A stretch of DNA of 64,000 bases from HXMU1420-13 sp965228545 (GTDB lineage Bacteria > Bacteroidota > Rhodothermia > Balneolales > Balneolaceae), in the NCBI GenBank assembly GCA_965228545.1, contig OZ245822.1, positions 1,674,001 to 1,738,000 of the forward strand, in the 5' to 3' direction. Position 1 is the first letter of the stretch, and each line of letters starts with the position of its first letter. The position numbers were made by a program, and so were the translations under genes. The notes beneath the pieces were generated by a model. The model worked only from the letters and a program-made list of their open reading frames with translations. It searched no databases and was not told where the DNA came from. Shown here piece by piece: positions 1 to 6,778 of this stretch.

Positions 1-252
1 ACGGGAGAACTACTCCCTGAACCCACTCTACAAGATCGACTGGAACTTACCGCCGAACAGCTCCGCAAATCGGTGGCACATCAGGGCGAGCGATATGGGG
101 TAATCATCATGAAAAAACATTACGGGCAGTATTTGAAAGGCATCCGAAATGGGAAAAAACTCCGACTTGAGCTCATGAAATATGATACCATGGATCCAAT
201 CCTCGAAATTCTGCTCAACTACAAAGAAGAAGAGTTTTTTGCGGTTGTTTAG
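1..252 (+). CDS. dusB: tRNA-dihydrouridine synthase, C-terminal part (cut by window edge)
   Basis: Only the last 83 codons are present; the frame is open from base 1 to the TAG at 250-252. The translated tail contains the GERYGVIIMKKHYGQYLKG stretch followed by a short helical segment (LRLELMKYDTMDPILEILLNY spread over two helices). This matches the C-terminal helical tRNA-binding domain of DusB-type dihydrouridine synthases, where a conserved R/K-K-H-x-x-x-Y-L-K-G motif follows the FMN-binding barrel. The family reduces uridine in the tRNA D-loop using NADPH and FMN. The catalytic barrel lies outside the window, so substrate specificity cannot be judged. The call is by family resemblance of the tail alone. 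Confidence 0.75.
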   Translation, partial: TGELLPEPTLQDRLELTAEQLRKSVAHQGERYGVIIMKKHYGQYLKGIRNGKKLRLELMKYDTMDPILEILLNYKEEEFFAVV

Positions 253-263
253 GAATCGTTATT

Positions 264-333
264 AGTTACTGGTTACTGATTGTTGGTAACTGGTTACTGG
301 TTACTGGTTACTGGTTACTGGTTACTGGTTACT
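264..333. repeat. GGTTACT heptamer tandem repeat
   Basis: Six perfect head-to-tail copies of GGTTACT run from 292 to 333. Degenerate copies lie just upstream (GTTACTGGTTACT at 265-277, then GGTAACT). The array sits in the 184-bp gap between the dusB tail and parD. The 7-nt period makes it a simple-sequence tract prone to slippage; no coding frame or CRISPR-like spacer structure is present. Confidence 0.9.
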
Positions 334-362
334 AGTTGTCGATGCCTAAATAAGGTTGACGT

Positions 363-383
363 TTTTAATTGATAATTGAATCC
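363..383. repeat. Short partial copy of the TTAATTGAT-AATTGAA intergenic repeat
   Basis: TTTTAATTGATAATTGAATCC resembles the first half of a 33-nt intergenic repeat found in full at 988-1020, 41432-41464 and 42851-42883. It lies about 55 bp upstream of parD. Being AT-rich and only partial, this copy could be chance resemblance. Confidence 0.4.
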
Positions 384-436
384 TCTTTGCCTATTCTGAG
401 GCTGTCTTGATGCGATTTTGAACCAACCTTTTGATT

Positions 437-676
437 ATGGCAAGACAGAGTATTTCTCTTACCGAACCTAATGATCTTTGGCTAAAAAGCCAGGTCGAGA
501 AAAAAGAATATTCAAGCAAAAGTGAATTAGTTAATGATTTAATCCGTCAGGCAAGAAATCAACAGAGTCAGATAGATTTTGTAAAGCTTAAACTGGAAAA
601 AGCTGAGAAGAGCGGTTTTACCAACGATGGGAAGAAAGATATTCTTGAGGCTTCCAAAAAGCTTTTGAATGGCTAA
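437..676 (+). CDS. parD: ParD-family antitoxin of a type II toxin-antitoxin pair
   Basis: An 79-residue protein with an N-terminal ribbon-helix-helix sequence (MARQSISLTEPNDLWLKSQV) followed by an S-K-S-E-L-V-N-D-L-I-R helix, as in CopG/ParD antitoxins. The charged C-terminal half would be the toxin-wrapping segment. The family neutralises a ParE toxin and, as a dimer, represses its own promoter. The ATG at 437 was preferred over the TTG at 431 because family members start at M-(A/S)-x-x-x-S-I-S-L. The last 8 nt overlap the start of parE, which is typical of translational coupling. The pair sits next to simple repeats, in an accessory-looking pocket between dusB and serS. Confidence 0.85.
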   Translation: MARQSISLTEPNDLWLKSQVEKKEYSSKSELVNDLIRQARNQQSQIDFVKLKLEKAEKSGFTNDGKKDILEASKKLLNG

Positions 677-956
677 CTATCATTTAAGTAATCAAGCCAG
701 AGAAGATCTAATCAGAATTCATCAGTATGGGATTTACAAGTTCGGAGAAGCTCAAGCAGATAAATACTTCAATCAGTTTTTCGATTTATTCGCACTTATC
801 GCAGAAAACCCGACTTCGTTTGAATCTGTTGATTTTATAAAGCCCGGCTATCGCAGATGTGTATGCGGAGTTGATAGTATTTTCTACCGAGTAAGAAATA
901 ATGTTGTAGAAATAATGGCCATAATCGGTAAACAAGATATAAACCTAATACTTTGA
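669..956 (+). CDS. parE: ParE-family toxin (RelE/ParE superfamily)
   Basis: A 95-residue protein with the ParE layout: an N-terminal strand (YHLSNQAREDLIRIHQYG), two helices (GEAQADKYFNQFFDLFALIAENP), then a C-terminal beta sheet with the G-Y-R-R-C and I-F-Y-R-V family signatures (residues about 60-80) and an IIGKQD end. ParE toxins poison DNA gyrase; RelE relatives cleave mRNA. The ParD partner immediately upstream favours the ParE group. Full length with no disruption. It overlaps parD by 8 nt, so the two are almost certainly co-transcribed and autoregulated by the ParD-ParE complex. Gyrase as target is inferred from the family. Confidence 0.85.
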   Translation: MANYHLSNQAREDLIRIHQYGIYKFGEAQADKYFNQFFDLFALIAENPTSFESVDFIKPGYRRCVCGVDSIFYRVRNNVVEIMAIIGKQDINLIL

Positions 957-987
957 CAATCTACCCTAAGGTTGATACCAATTCCTC

Positions 988-1020
988 ATTCTTAATTGAC
1001 AATTGAACAATTCTTAATTG
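988..1020. repeat. 33-nt AATTG-rich intergenic repeat, copy 2
   Basis: ATTCTTAATTG-A-CAATTGAAC-A-ATTCTTAATTG: a direct repeat of ATTCTTAATTG flanking an AATTG core. Near-identical units occur at 41432-41464 and 42851-42883. This copy lies 62 bp upstream of the small membrane protein start at 1083. Confidence 0.75.
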
Positions 1021-1082
1021 CACCGAATCCTTTTGGTGATTTCTCCGTACTCCACGCGCAGTTAACTAATCAAAAGAAGAAT

Positions 1083-1283
1083 ATGCTAGCCAGAATTGGA
1101 CGAATTATAGCCTCGTTATTTGGAGCTGCAGGAGTTGCAGCCGCACCCGTTAAATCCATCGCCGCCATCGTACTTTCGATGATTGTGCCCTACCTACTTT
1201 ACGCTTTCCTAGGCGGATTTGGTATAGCTTTAGCCTTCGTTGGTATCATTTGGGCAATCTGGTATTTCGCGAAAAAGAAGTGA
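1083..1283 (+). CDS. Small hypothetical membrane protein (66 aa)
   Basis: From the ATG at 1083 the product is 66 residues. It has a short basic N-terminus (MLARIGRIIASLFG), an Ala/Val-rich segment, one or two hydrophobic helices (IVLSMIVPYLLYAFL and IALAFVGIIWAIWYF) and a KKK C-terminus, suggesting an inner-membrane protein with both ends cytoplasmic. The frame is open further upstream to a TTG at 996, but that start would run through an intergenic repeat and gives no recognisable N-terminus. No family was recognised. It is upstream of and convergent with serS. A purine-rich stretch (AAAGAAGAAT) just before the ATG may serve as ribosome binding site. Confidence 0.55.
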   Translation: MLARIGRIIASLFGAAGVAAAPVKSIAAIVLSMIVPYLLYAFLGGFGIALAFVGIIWAIWYFAKKK

Positions 1284-1350
1284 TTTCGTTATTGGTTAAT
1301 CGTAATTCACCATATTAGAAAAAAACGAATAACGATTACACGGTTAAGGA

Positions 1351-2619
1351 TCAAAGATAATCCCTTCCAAAAAACGGCTTCAGTACTTCAGGAACGCGCA
1401 CTTTTCCATTCTCTTCTTGATAGGCTTCTAAAATAGCTGATACAATTCTTGGCAAAGCCAGTGCCGATCCGTTTAAGGTATGCACCATTTCGGTTGATTT
1501 TTCACCCGTACGATATCTCAGTTGCATTCTACGCGCTTGGAAGCTCTCGAGATTTGAGCAAGAACTTACTTCTAACCAACGTTGCTGACCCGGACTCCAA
1601 ACTTCCAGATCGTACTTCTTTGTTTGCGTAAAGCCCATATCCCCCGTGCACATCAACAAAGTTCTGTAAGGTAGTTCTAAAGCTTGTAGAAGTTTCTCGG
1701 CATGCCCGCGAAGGCTCTCTAATTCATCATAAGAAGTTTCCGGCTTTACGATTTTTACTATCTCAACTTTATCAAATTGGTGCAATCGATTCAATCCGCG
1801 AACATCCTTTCCATAAGATCCTGCTTCCCTTCTCCAGCATGGTGTATGGCACACATAGTTGATCGGTAAATCGCTTTCTTTCAAAATCTCATCCCGATGA
1901 TAATTCGTTACCGGCACCTCCCCTGTTGGAATCACAAAAAACTCGTCTCTTGGTATGGTGTACATCATGTCTTCCTTATCGGGAATTTGTCCGGTTCCCC
2001 GTGCGGAATCTTCATTCACAAAATAGGGAGCCTGTAACTCGGTAAAACCGGCAGCAACCCCTTCATTAATAAAGTAGTTAATTAACGCGCGTTGCAACTG
2101 CGCAACAGGACCAACATAGAATGGAAAACCTGCACCGGTTACTTTCACGCCTCGTTCAAAATCTACCCATCCATATCGCTCTACAATTTCCCAATGCGGT
2201 TTGCGCCACTCTTCGTTATTTGGTGTTCCCCAGGTAGCAAATACTTCATTATCCTCTTCAGTATGGCCAACAGGCACACTTGGATGAGGAACATTTGCAA
2301 TTTTGTAGAGCAATGTGTCTCGCTCTTCCGCCAGTATTCTCTCCTTTTCTTCAAGTGCTTTTACTTCTTCCTTGAATTTCCCGGTTTCTTTAATAATGGC
2401 CTGGGCTTCTTCTTTTTTTCCCTGCCCCATCAAGATGCCAATTTGCTTAGCCTTGGCATTATTCTCACTTCGTAACGTATCAAGTTTATGTACAAAAGCT
2501 CGCCATTCCTCATCTTTAGCAACTACTTGATCAACAACTTCAGGTTCGTTTTCCCCTTTATCGATCATCCCTTGTTTTACGGTTTCTACGTTTTCTCTAA
2601 TGAAGTTTATGTCGAGCAT
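1351..2619 (-). CDS. serS: Seryl-tRNA synthetase
   Basis: At 422 residues this is normal bacterial SerRS length. It charges tRNA-Ser (and tRNA-Sec) with serine in the cytoplasm. The N-terminal 110 residues (MLDINFIRENVETVKQGM onward) form the long antiparallel coiled-coil arm that grips the tRNA. The catalytic class II core follows, with TGEVPVTNYH, motif 2 (CWRREAGSYGKDVRGLNRLHQF) and motif 3 (LNGSALALPRIVSAILE) near the C-terminus. No defects were seen. It is a single gene facing away from the Lrp-type regulator at 2806; the 186-bp divergent gap holds that regulator's operator-like palindrome. An ordinary housekeeping gene. Confidence 0.97.
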   Translation of the reverse strand: MLDINFIRENVETVKQGMIDKGENEPEVVDQVVAKDEEWRAFVHKLDTLRSENNAKAKQIGILMGQGKKEEAQAIIKETGKFKEEVKALEEKERILAEERDTLLYKIANVPHPSVPVGHTEEDNEVFATWGTPNNEEWRKPHWEIVERYGWVDFERGVKVTGAGFPFYVGPVAQLQRALINYFINEGVAAGFTELQAPYFVNEDSARGTGQIPDKEDMMYTIPRDEFFVIPTGEVPVTNYHRDEILKESDLPINYVCHTPCWRREAGSYGKDVRGLNRLHQFDKVEIVKIVKPETSYDELESLRGHAEKLLQALELPYRTLLMCTGDMGFTQTKKYDLEVWSPGQQRWLEVSSCSNLESFQARRMQLRYRTGEKSTEMVHTLNGSALALPRIVSAILEAYQEENGKVRVPEVLKPFFGRDYL

Positions 2620-2737
2620 TTCAGAAAATTATCGGTTTGTTTTAGCACCAAAGATACAGCAGTTTTCACTTCCTTTTGAAGCGTTTTTTTCTTCTAATAT
2701 GCTATCACATTTGTTTGTAAAATCATCACCCCAACCA

Positions 2738-2768
2738 TTGCCAACCTAAATAATTTAGGTTATTTTTG
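2738..2768 (+). promoter_or_regulatory. Predicted promoter with palindromic operator for the Lrp-type regulator
   Basis: A perfect 19-nt palindrome, AACCTAAATAATTTAGGTT, occupies 2743-2761. Its last T starts TATTTTTG (2761-2768), an exact match to the Bacteroidetes -7 pattern TAnnTTTG. A TTG at 2738-2740 lies 20 nt upstream, the right distance for the -33 element. The palindrome thus fills the promoter spacer 45-63 bp before the ATG at 2806. This is where a repressor would bind, and autoregulation by the downstream Lrp/AsnC protein is the simplest reading. Confidence 0.6.
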
Positions 2769-2805
2769 ATGATTGTTAGAATTTTTAGGAAATAGCGAGT
2801 AAAAC

Positions 2806-3288
2806 ATGAGCCAAATGCTTGATGAAATTGACATTGCAATATTAAACCACCTACAAGATAATGGGCGTGCGCAGCGCAATAAAATTGCTGAAATGGTAAA
2901 TTTATCTGTGCCTTCAGTTTCTGAACGCATGAAAAAGCTGGAAGAGCGTGGTTTAATAAAAGGATATTATGCTGTATTGAGTGATAAAAGCTTCAACTTT
3001 GATATATGCGCTTTTCTATTCGTACAGATCGACGGATCTGAGAATTACCCGAGCTTCGTAGATAAAATTCAAAATGAGCCGGAAGTACTGGAATGTCATT
3101 CTATTACCGGCGAGGGATCTCATCTTTTAAAGGTAAGAACGAAAAACACATCGTCGTTCGAGCAATTACTTTCCAGAATTCAATCGTGGCCCGGTGTAGA
3201 TAAAACTCGCTCAAATTTAGTGTTATCAAGTTTTAAAGAGACAAGAAAATTACCTATCGAGCAAGCTACCGAACTCATTAAATCGTAA
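2806..3288 (+). CDS. Lrp/AsnC family transcriptional regulator
   Basis: 160 residues with the two-domain Lrp layout. The N-terminal winged helix-turn-helix (ILNHLQDNGRAQRNKIAEMVNLS, then PSVSERMKKLEERGLIKGYYAVL) covers about residues 10-65. The C-terminal RAM/AsnC ligand-binding domain follows, with the E-V-L-E-C-H-S-I-T-G-E-G-S-H-L-L-K-V core around residues 95-112. Such proteins form octamers and respond to amino acids. No obvious target gene is adjacent: the next gene is a sigma-54 activator 56 bp downstream, possibly in the same transcript. A perfect palindrome in the promoter upstream suggests self-regulation. Ligand unknown. Confidence 0.9.
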   Translation: MSQMLDEIDIAILNHLQDNGRAQRNKIAEMVNLSVPSVSERMKKLEERGLIKGYYAVLSDKSFNFDICAFLFVQIDGSENYPSFVDKIQNEPEVLECHSITGEGSHLLKVRTKNTSSFEQLLSRIQSWPGVDKTRSNLVLSSFKETRKLPIEQATELIKS

Positions 3289-3344
3289 CTTACATCATCA
3301 AAAAAGTACGGTAAACGCTGTATCTAACCGATACATGAAGAATT

Positions 3345-4652
3345 ATGGACAGAGAAGTATTTCAAGCACAATTTGGATTATTAGGTAAATCAGAATCGAT
3401 GAAACAAGTGGTCGATAAGATCATGCAGGTTTCTAAGGCTGATATTACCGTGTTGTTACAGGGAGAGAGCGGGGTTGGTAAAGATGTAACTGCTCGTGCC
3501 ATTCATGGTCTAAGCTCACGAAAGCATAACGATTTAGTGATTGTAAATTGTGGCGCAATTCCTGAAGGTATTATCGAAAGTGAGCTTTTTGGCCACGAAA
3601 AAGGTGCTTTTACCGGAGCTAACGAAAGTCGCGAGGGTTATTTCGAAAAAGCAGATGGCGGCACTATTTTTCTTGATGAGATTGGAGATACCCCAAAAAA
3701 TGTGCAGGTGAAACTTCTTCGAGTGCTAGAAAATGGTGAGTTTTTCAGAGTTGGGTCCAGCAAAGTGCAGACTACAAATGTGAGGATTATCGCTGCTACA
3801 AATAAAGATCTTTGGCAGCAGGTAGAAGAAGACGCTTTTCGCGAAGATCTGTATTACCGCCTAGATACGGTTCAAATACATTTGCCTCCTCTTCGCGATC
3901 GACAAGAGGATATCATTGAAATTTTTAGAAAGTTCGTGCAAGAATATTCTACTCGCTACGATTCGGTTTTTAAAGGTTTTTCTGATGAAGCTCGTGAACT
4001 ATTAGTTTCCTACAGATGGCCGGGAAATATTCGTGAATTACGAAACGTAGCTGAACAATTAGTGGTTCTTGAAAAATCGCAATTTATAGATGCAGAACGA
4101 CTTCAAAAATATCTAAAAGGTCGGCAACGTAGCGGATCAGCGGATAACCTCCCAATGGTTTCCGGTCAGAAAAAGCATGAGACCAGCGATTTTGAAGAAA
4201 GCTTTAGCAAACGCGATCGTGAGTTGATTTATCGAGCACTTGTTGAGCTTAGCAACGACATTGGAGATGTAAAAAAGATGCTGGCAAACTTCTTATATAG
4301 CTCGTTTTCTAACTCGAATAAGCAACTCCCCGCACTCCCTGAGATTTCTACCGGCGGGCTTGATGCTGCAACCGAGCAACTAATAAAATACAGCCCCGAT
4401 ATAGATACGCCACTCGGAATGCGCAATATGCCGGAAGAGAACATTGAATCTGAGCCTGAAGTATATGAAGAGAGTTCTGAAATTGAAGAATTTTTTAGTT
4501 CGGATGAAATACCATCAATTGAGGATACTGAGCAATTCTTGATCAAAAAAGCGTTGGAAAAATTCGATGGTAATCGCCGGAAAGCTTCAGAAGCACTTGG
4601 TATCAGTGAGCGAACGCTATATCGTAAACTTGATCAATATGGCCTTGCGTAA
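3345..4652 (+). CDS. Sigma-54-dependent activator, AAA+ and Fis HTH, no receiver domain
   Basis: The 435-residue protein begins directly with the AAA+ sigma-54 interaction domain. It shows Walker A GESGVGKD at 40-47, the sigma-54 contact loop GAFTGA at 87-92, Walker B GGTIFLDEIGD at 105-115, and YRWPGNIRELRN near 225. An acidic low-complexity linker (about 300-385) precedes a Fis-type helix-turn-helix (KFDGNRRKASEALGISERTLYRKL) at the C-terminus. There is no N-terminal response-regulator receiver, so it is not a classical two-component regulator. Its activity must be set by level, by the linker or by a partner. lptE begins inside its 3' end (14-nt overlap), a gene order seen in many Bacteroidota. 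Target promoters unknown. Confidence 0.93.
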   Translation: MDREVFQAQFGLLGKSESMKQVVDKIMQVSKADITVLLQGESGVGKDVTARAIHGLSSRKHNDLVIVNCGAIPEGIIESELFGHEKGAFTGANESREGYFEKADGGTIFLDEIGDTPKNVQVKLLRVLENGEFFRVGSSKVQTTNVRIIAATNKDLWQQVEEDAFREDLYYRLDTVQIHLPPLRDRQEDIIEIFRKFVQEYSTRYDSVFKGFSDEARELLVSYRWPGNIRELRNVAEQLVVLEKSQFIDAERLQKYLKGRQRSGSADNLPMVSGQKKHETSDFEESFSKRDRELIYRALVELSNDIGDVKKMLANFLYSSFSNSNKQLPALPEISTGGLDAATEQLIKYSPDIDTPLGMRNMPEENIESEPEVYEESSEIEEFFSSDEIPSIEDTEQFLIKKALEKFDGNRRKASEALGISERTLYRKLDQYGLA

Positions 4653-5157
4653 AATCATCTACCTTTTACTTATTGCGGCATTTACATTGCAAACTGCTTG
4701 TCTCCGCTATAGTTTCACAGGTACCTCGATACCCGAAGATGTGAACTCAATTTTCATCCCTTTTTTCCCCGATCAATCTAATTCTGGCATAGGTGACCTC
4801 TCGGATCGTTTAAATGATGTTTTACTACAACGCTTTGTTAACGAGAGTAAGCTCACATTGGCCAATAGCGACCAAGATGCGGATGCCATACTAACCGGGC
4901 AAATTGTTAGCTACAGTAATCGTCCATTTAGTATTGGAGGGAATGAACAGGCGAATCAAAATCAGGTTCAAATTGTGGTTAGAGCCACGTTTTCTTATAC
5001 AAAAAATGCAGAAAGCGAGTGGGAAAGCAAAAGCTTTACAGGAACCTTTACGTTCGATCCCACCGATGATCCTATTGAAGGAGAAGATAACGCCGCAGAC
5101 GAAGCACTCGAGCAAATTGCAAATAATATGTTCACCGAAGCAGTAAGTAGCTGGTAA
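4639..5157 (+). CDS. lptE: LptE-family outer-membrane lipoprotein
   Basis: The ATG at 4639 gives a 172-residue lipoprotein: basic MALRK, a hydrophobic helix and a lipobox-like LQTAC. The mature protein starts with the R-Y-S-F-T-G-T-S-I-P pattern typical of Bacteroidota LptE and continues with F-F-P-D-Q-S-N and D-A-D-A-I-L-T-G-Q-I-V-S-Y. LptE plugs the LptD barrel and helps insert lipopolysaccharide in the outer membrane. An upstream in-frame GTG (4567) lies inside the preceding gene and lacks the signal at its N-terminus, so it was rejected. The start overlaps the sigma-54 activator by 14 nt, implying co-transcription. lptD is not in the window. Confidence 0.85.
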   Translation: MALRKIIYLLLIAAFTLQTACLRYSFTGTSIPEDVNSIFIPFFPDQSNSGIGDLSDRLNDVLLQRFVNESKLTLANSDQDADAILTGQIVSYSNRPFSIGGNEQANQNQVQIVVRATFSYTKNAESEWESKSFTGTFTFDPTDDPIEGEDNAADEALEQIANNMFTEAVSSW

Positions 5158-5197
5158 CCATTGTTTAATATTGGCAAGCGCTGTATTATTGCCATCC

Positions 5198-5803
5198 ATG
5201 CAGCAAATTCCATTTAACATACCAAAATCGCTCTCCTCATTTGTAGAGGTTTTTAATTCCGATCAGGATAAGGCAATCCAAAAACTTCAAAAACAGGTAA
5301 AAAAGCGCGATCCGGATGCTGTTGGACATTTTCTACTTGCCTGGTTTTATCATTTAAAAGATGATCAGAAAGCGGCTATAAAAGAAGCTTTGATTGCTAA
5401 AAACTATGCCCCCGGCAGCCCGCTAATGGAGCATTTGCATTACTTTTTAGTGCATCCAGAGAAATTTGATGCTAAGGTGCCCGAACACCGCTATTCGGAA
5501 AGAACAAAGCTAACGCAGGGTAACCGCCGATCGCCGGTGCTGGATTTAGATCGCCTAATTGAAATGCTGGAAGCCGTTGAATCTCAACGTATTCAAATCC
5601 CGTTAGATGATGATGGCGAAGTTGAAGATTTAAGTGCCGATGCGAATAATATCGAAGATATTGTTTCTGAAACCTTGGCTAAAATCCATATTGCGCAGGG
5701 CAATAAAAAGGAGGCTATAAAAATGTACGAACGATTAGTGGTTGCCGATGTGGATAAAGCGGACGAATATCAACAGAAAATAGAAGACTTAAAAAAGGAT
5801 TAG
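5198..5803 (+). CDS. TPR-like cytoplasmic protein
   Basis: About 201 residues from the ATG at 5198. Residues 20-90 form a helical repeat region (QKLQKQVKKRDPDAVGHFLLAWFYHLKDDQKAAIKEALIA). The C-terminus has a second tetratricopeptide-like pair (SETLAKIHIAQGNKKEAIKMYERLVVAD), separated by a linker with an acidic stretch (DDDGEVEDLSAD). No signal peptide. It follows lptE by 40 nt and probably ends that operon, overlapping the opposite-strand hydrolase by 4 nt at its 3' end. A scaffold role in envelope assembly is conceivable from context only; no specific family was recognised. Confidence 0.65.
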   Translation: MQQIPFNIPKSLSSFVEVFNSDQDKAIQKLQKQVKKRDPDAVGHFLLAWFYHLKDDQKAAIKEALIAKNYAPGSPLMEHLHYFLVHPEKFDAKVPEHRYSERTKLTQGNRRSPVLDLDRLIEMLEAVESQRIQIPLDDDGEVEDLSADANNIEDIVSETLAKIHIAQGNKKEAIKMYERLVVADVDKADEYQQKIEDLKKD

Positions 5804-6435
5804 CCGTTCACAAACGGATTGAATTTCTTCTCGTGCGCAATAGTTGTAGATGGTCCGTGCCCGGGATAAATTTTCGTGTCTTCGGGTAAAGTATACAGTT
5901 TGGTTCTTATCGATTCGGCAAGTAAATCCATCGAACCTTTGTATAAGTCGGTCCGGCCAATACTCTCTTTAAATAGCGCATCCCCTGCAATACAAAAACC
6001 TATTTCCTTTTGATAGAACGTAGTATGATCGGGTGAATGCCCCGGGGTGTATAAACACTCAAACTTAAAAGATCCGATGTTAAACGTGGAATCTTTCGGC
6101 AACGGTTGTGGCGTAAAACTGAAGCCTACTTGCCTTAATCCAAACATCGTTGCTTGATTTCCAAAATTTTCCCACAAAAACAGATCATCAGTATTAAGGT
6201 ATACAGGCACATCATAATCTTTGAGTACTTGCTGCAACCCTAGTACATGATCAACATGAGCATGCGTTAGTAGGATTGCAATTAACGAGGAACCCGAGTT
6301 CTCGAGATGATCTGTAAAACGCTGATATTCTGAGGGAGAAGAAAAACCGGGGTCGAACAAAACAGCTTCTGCATTCTGCTCGAGCAGATAAGTGTTTTCG
6401 AGAAAAGGCCCAACTTCGAATATTTCTATCTTCAT
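5800..6435 (-). CDS. MBL-fold metallo-hydrolase, glyoxalase II-like
   Basis: 211 residues, the length of short glyoxalase II-type hydrolases. Metal-ligand motifs are in order: THAHVDH (about 57-63), PGHSPDH (about 133), GDALFKESIGRTDLY (about 152) and YPGHGPST near the C-terminus. Two zinc or iron ions would be bound and a thioester or ester hydrolysed. The protein lacks the C-terminal helical domain of true glyoxalase II, so hydroxyacylglutathione is not assured as substrate; the YcbL-like subgroup fits best. It is a separate unit: a terminator lies just upstream, between it and rpmE. Confidence 0.88.
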   Translation of the reverse strand: MKIEIFEVGPFLENTYLLEQNAEAVLFDPGFSSPSEYQRFTDHLENSGSSLIAILLTHAHVDHVLGLQQVLKDYDVPVYLNTDDLFLWENFGNQATMFGLRQVGFSFTPQPLPKDSTFNIGSFKFECLYTPGHSPDHTTFYQKEIGFCIAGDALFKESIGRTDLYKGSMDLLAESIRTKLYTLPEDTKIYPGHGPSTTIAHEKKFNPFVNG

Positions 6436-6442
6436 TGTTCAG

Positions 6443-6481
6443 ATATAAAAAAAAGGATGCACCCATACGATACATCCTTTT
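6443..6481 (-). terminator. Rho-independent terminator after rpmE
   Basis: On the minus strand, AAAAGGATG and CATCCTTTT form a 9-bp stem around a 13-nt loop and run into eight more T residues. It lies 22 nt after the rpmE stop and just before the start of the MBL hydrolase. Confidence 0.85.
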
Positions 6482-6502
6482 GAGATCCATGGAGAAATAG
6501 GA

Positions 6503-6712
6503 TTATTTCTTCTTGTACATTCTTTTGAAACGATCCACACGACCAGCCTTGGCGGTGAATGCTTTCTTAGTATAAAACGGGTGATTTTTAGAATCAATCT
6601 CCGTTTTGTACACACCATCTTTGGTGTTTATTGTACTTCTTGTTTTGATTTCTGAGCCATCGCTCAGTACAACAGTAACTTCTTTGTAATCTGGATGAAT
6701 ACCTTGTTTCAT
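6503..6712 (-). CDS. rpmE2: 50S ribosomal protein L31, type B
   Basis: From the ATG at 6712 the product has 69 residues and starts MKQGIHPDYKEVTVVLSDG. It ends with KNHPFYTKKAFTAKAGRVDRFKRMYKKK, a clear L31 pattern. The four zinc-binding cysteines of type A L31 are absent, which marks type B (zinc-independent). The frame stays open 21 codons upstream, but L31 proteins start at MK-x-G-I-H-P, so that extension was dropped. Its own terminator follows; the AAA+ ATPase gene lies 66 bp upstream on the same strand. Confidence 0.93.
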   Translation of the reverse strand: MKQGIHPDYKEVTVVLSDGSEIKTRSTINTKDGVYKTEIDSKNHPFYTKKAFTAKAGRVDRFKRMYKKK

Positions 6713-6778
6713 GTCTTGGCTATATTCAATTTTGCGAAAGGCTTTAAATATACGATGATCTTTTCGTGATATCAATTA

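Noticed and set aside
264..333. Possible CRISPR array
   Set aside because: Repeats are 7 nt, head to tail, with no spacers and no cas genes nearby.
1287..1335. Terminator hairpin between the small membrane protein and serS
   Set aside because: Matching words TCGTTATT/AATAACGA exist but they are far apart, compete with another pairing and lack a clear T run.
2092..2679. Plus-strand open frames opposite serS
   Set aside because: Shadow frames of a highly conserved gene, without domain likeness or start signals. Similar shadows opposite purL, pyk, susC and the TPR lipoprotein gene were also dropped.
3345..4652. Sigma-54 activator considered a truncated NtrC that lost its receiver
   Set aside because: Starts cleanly at the AAA+ domain with its own start; receiver-less activators next to lptE are common in Bacteroidota.
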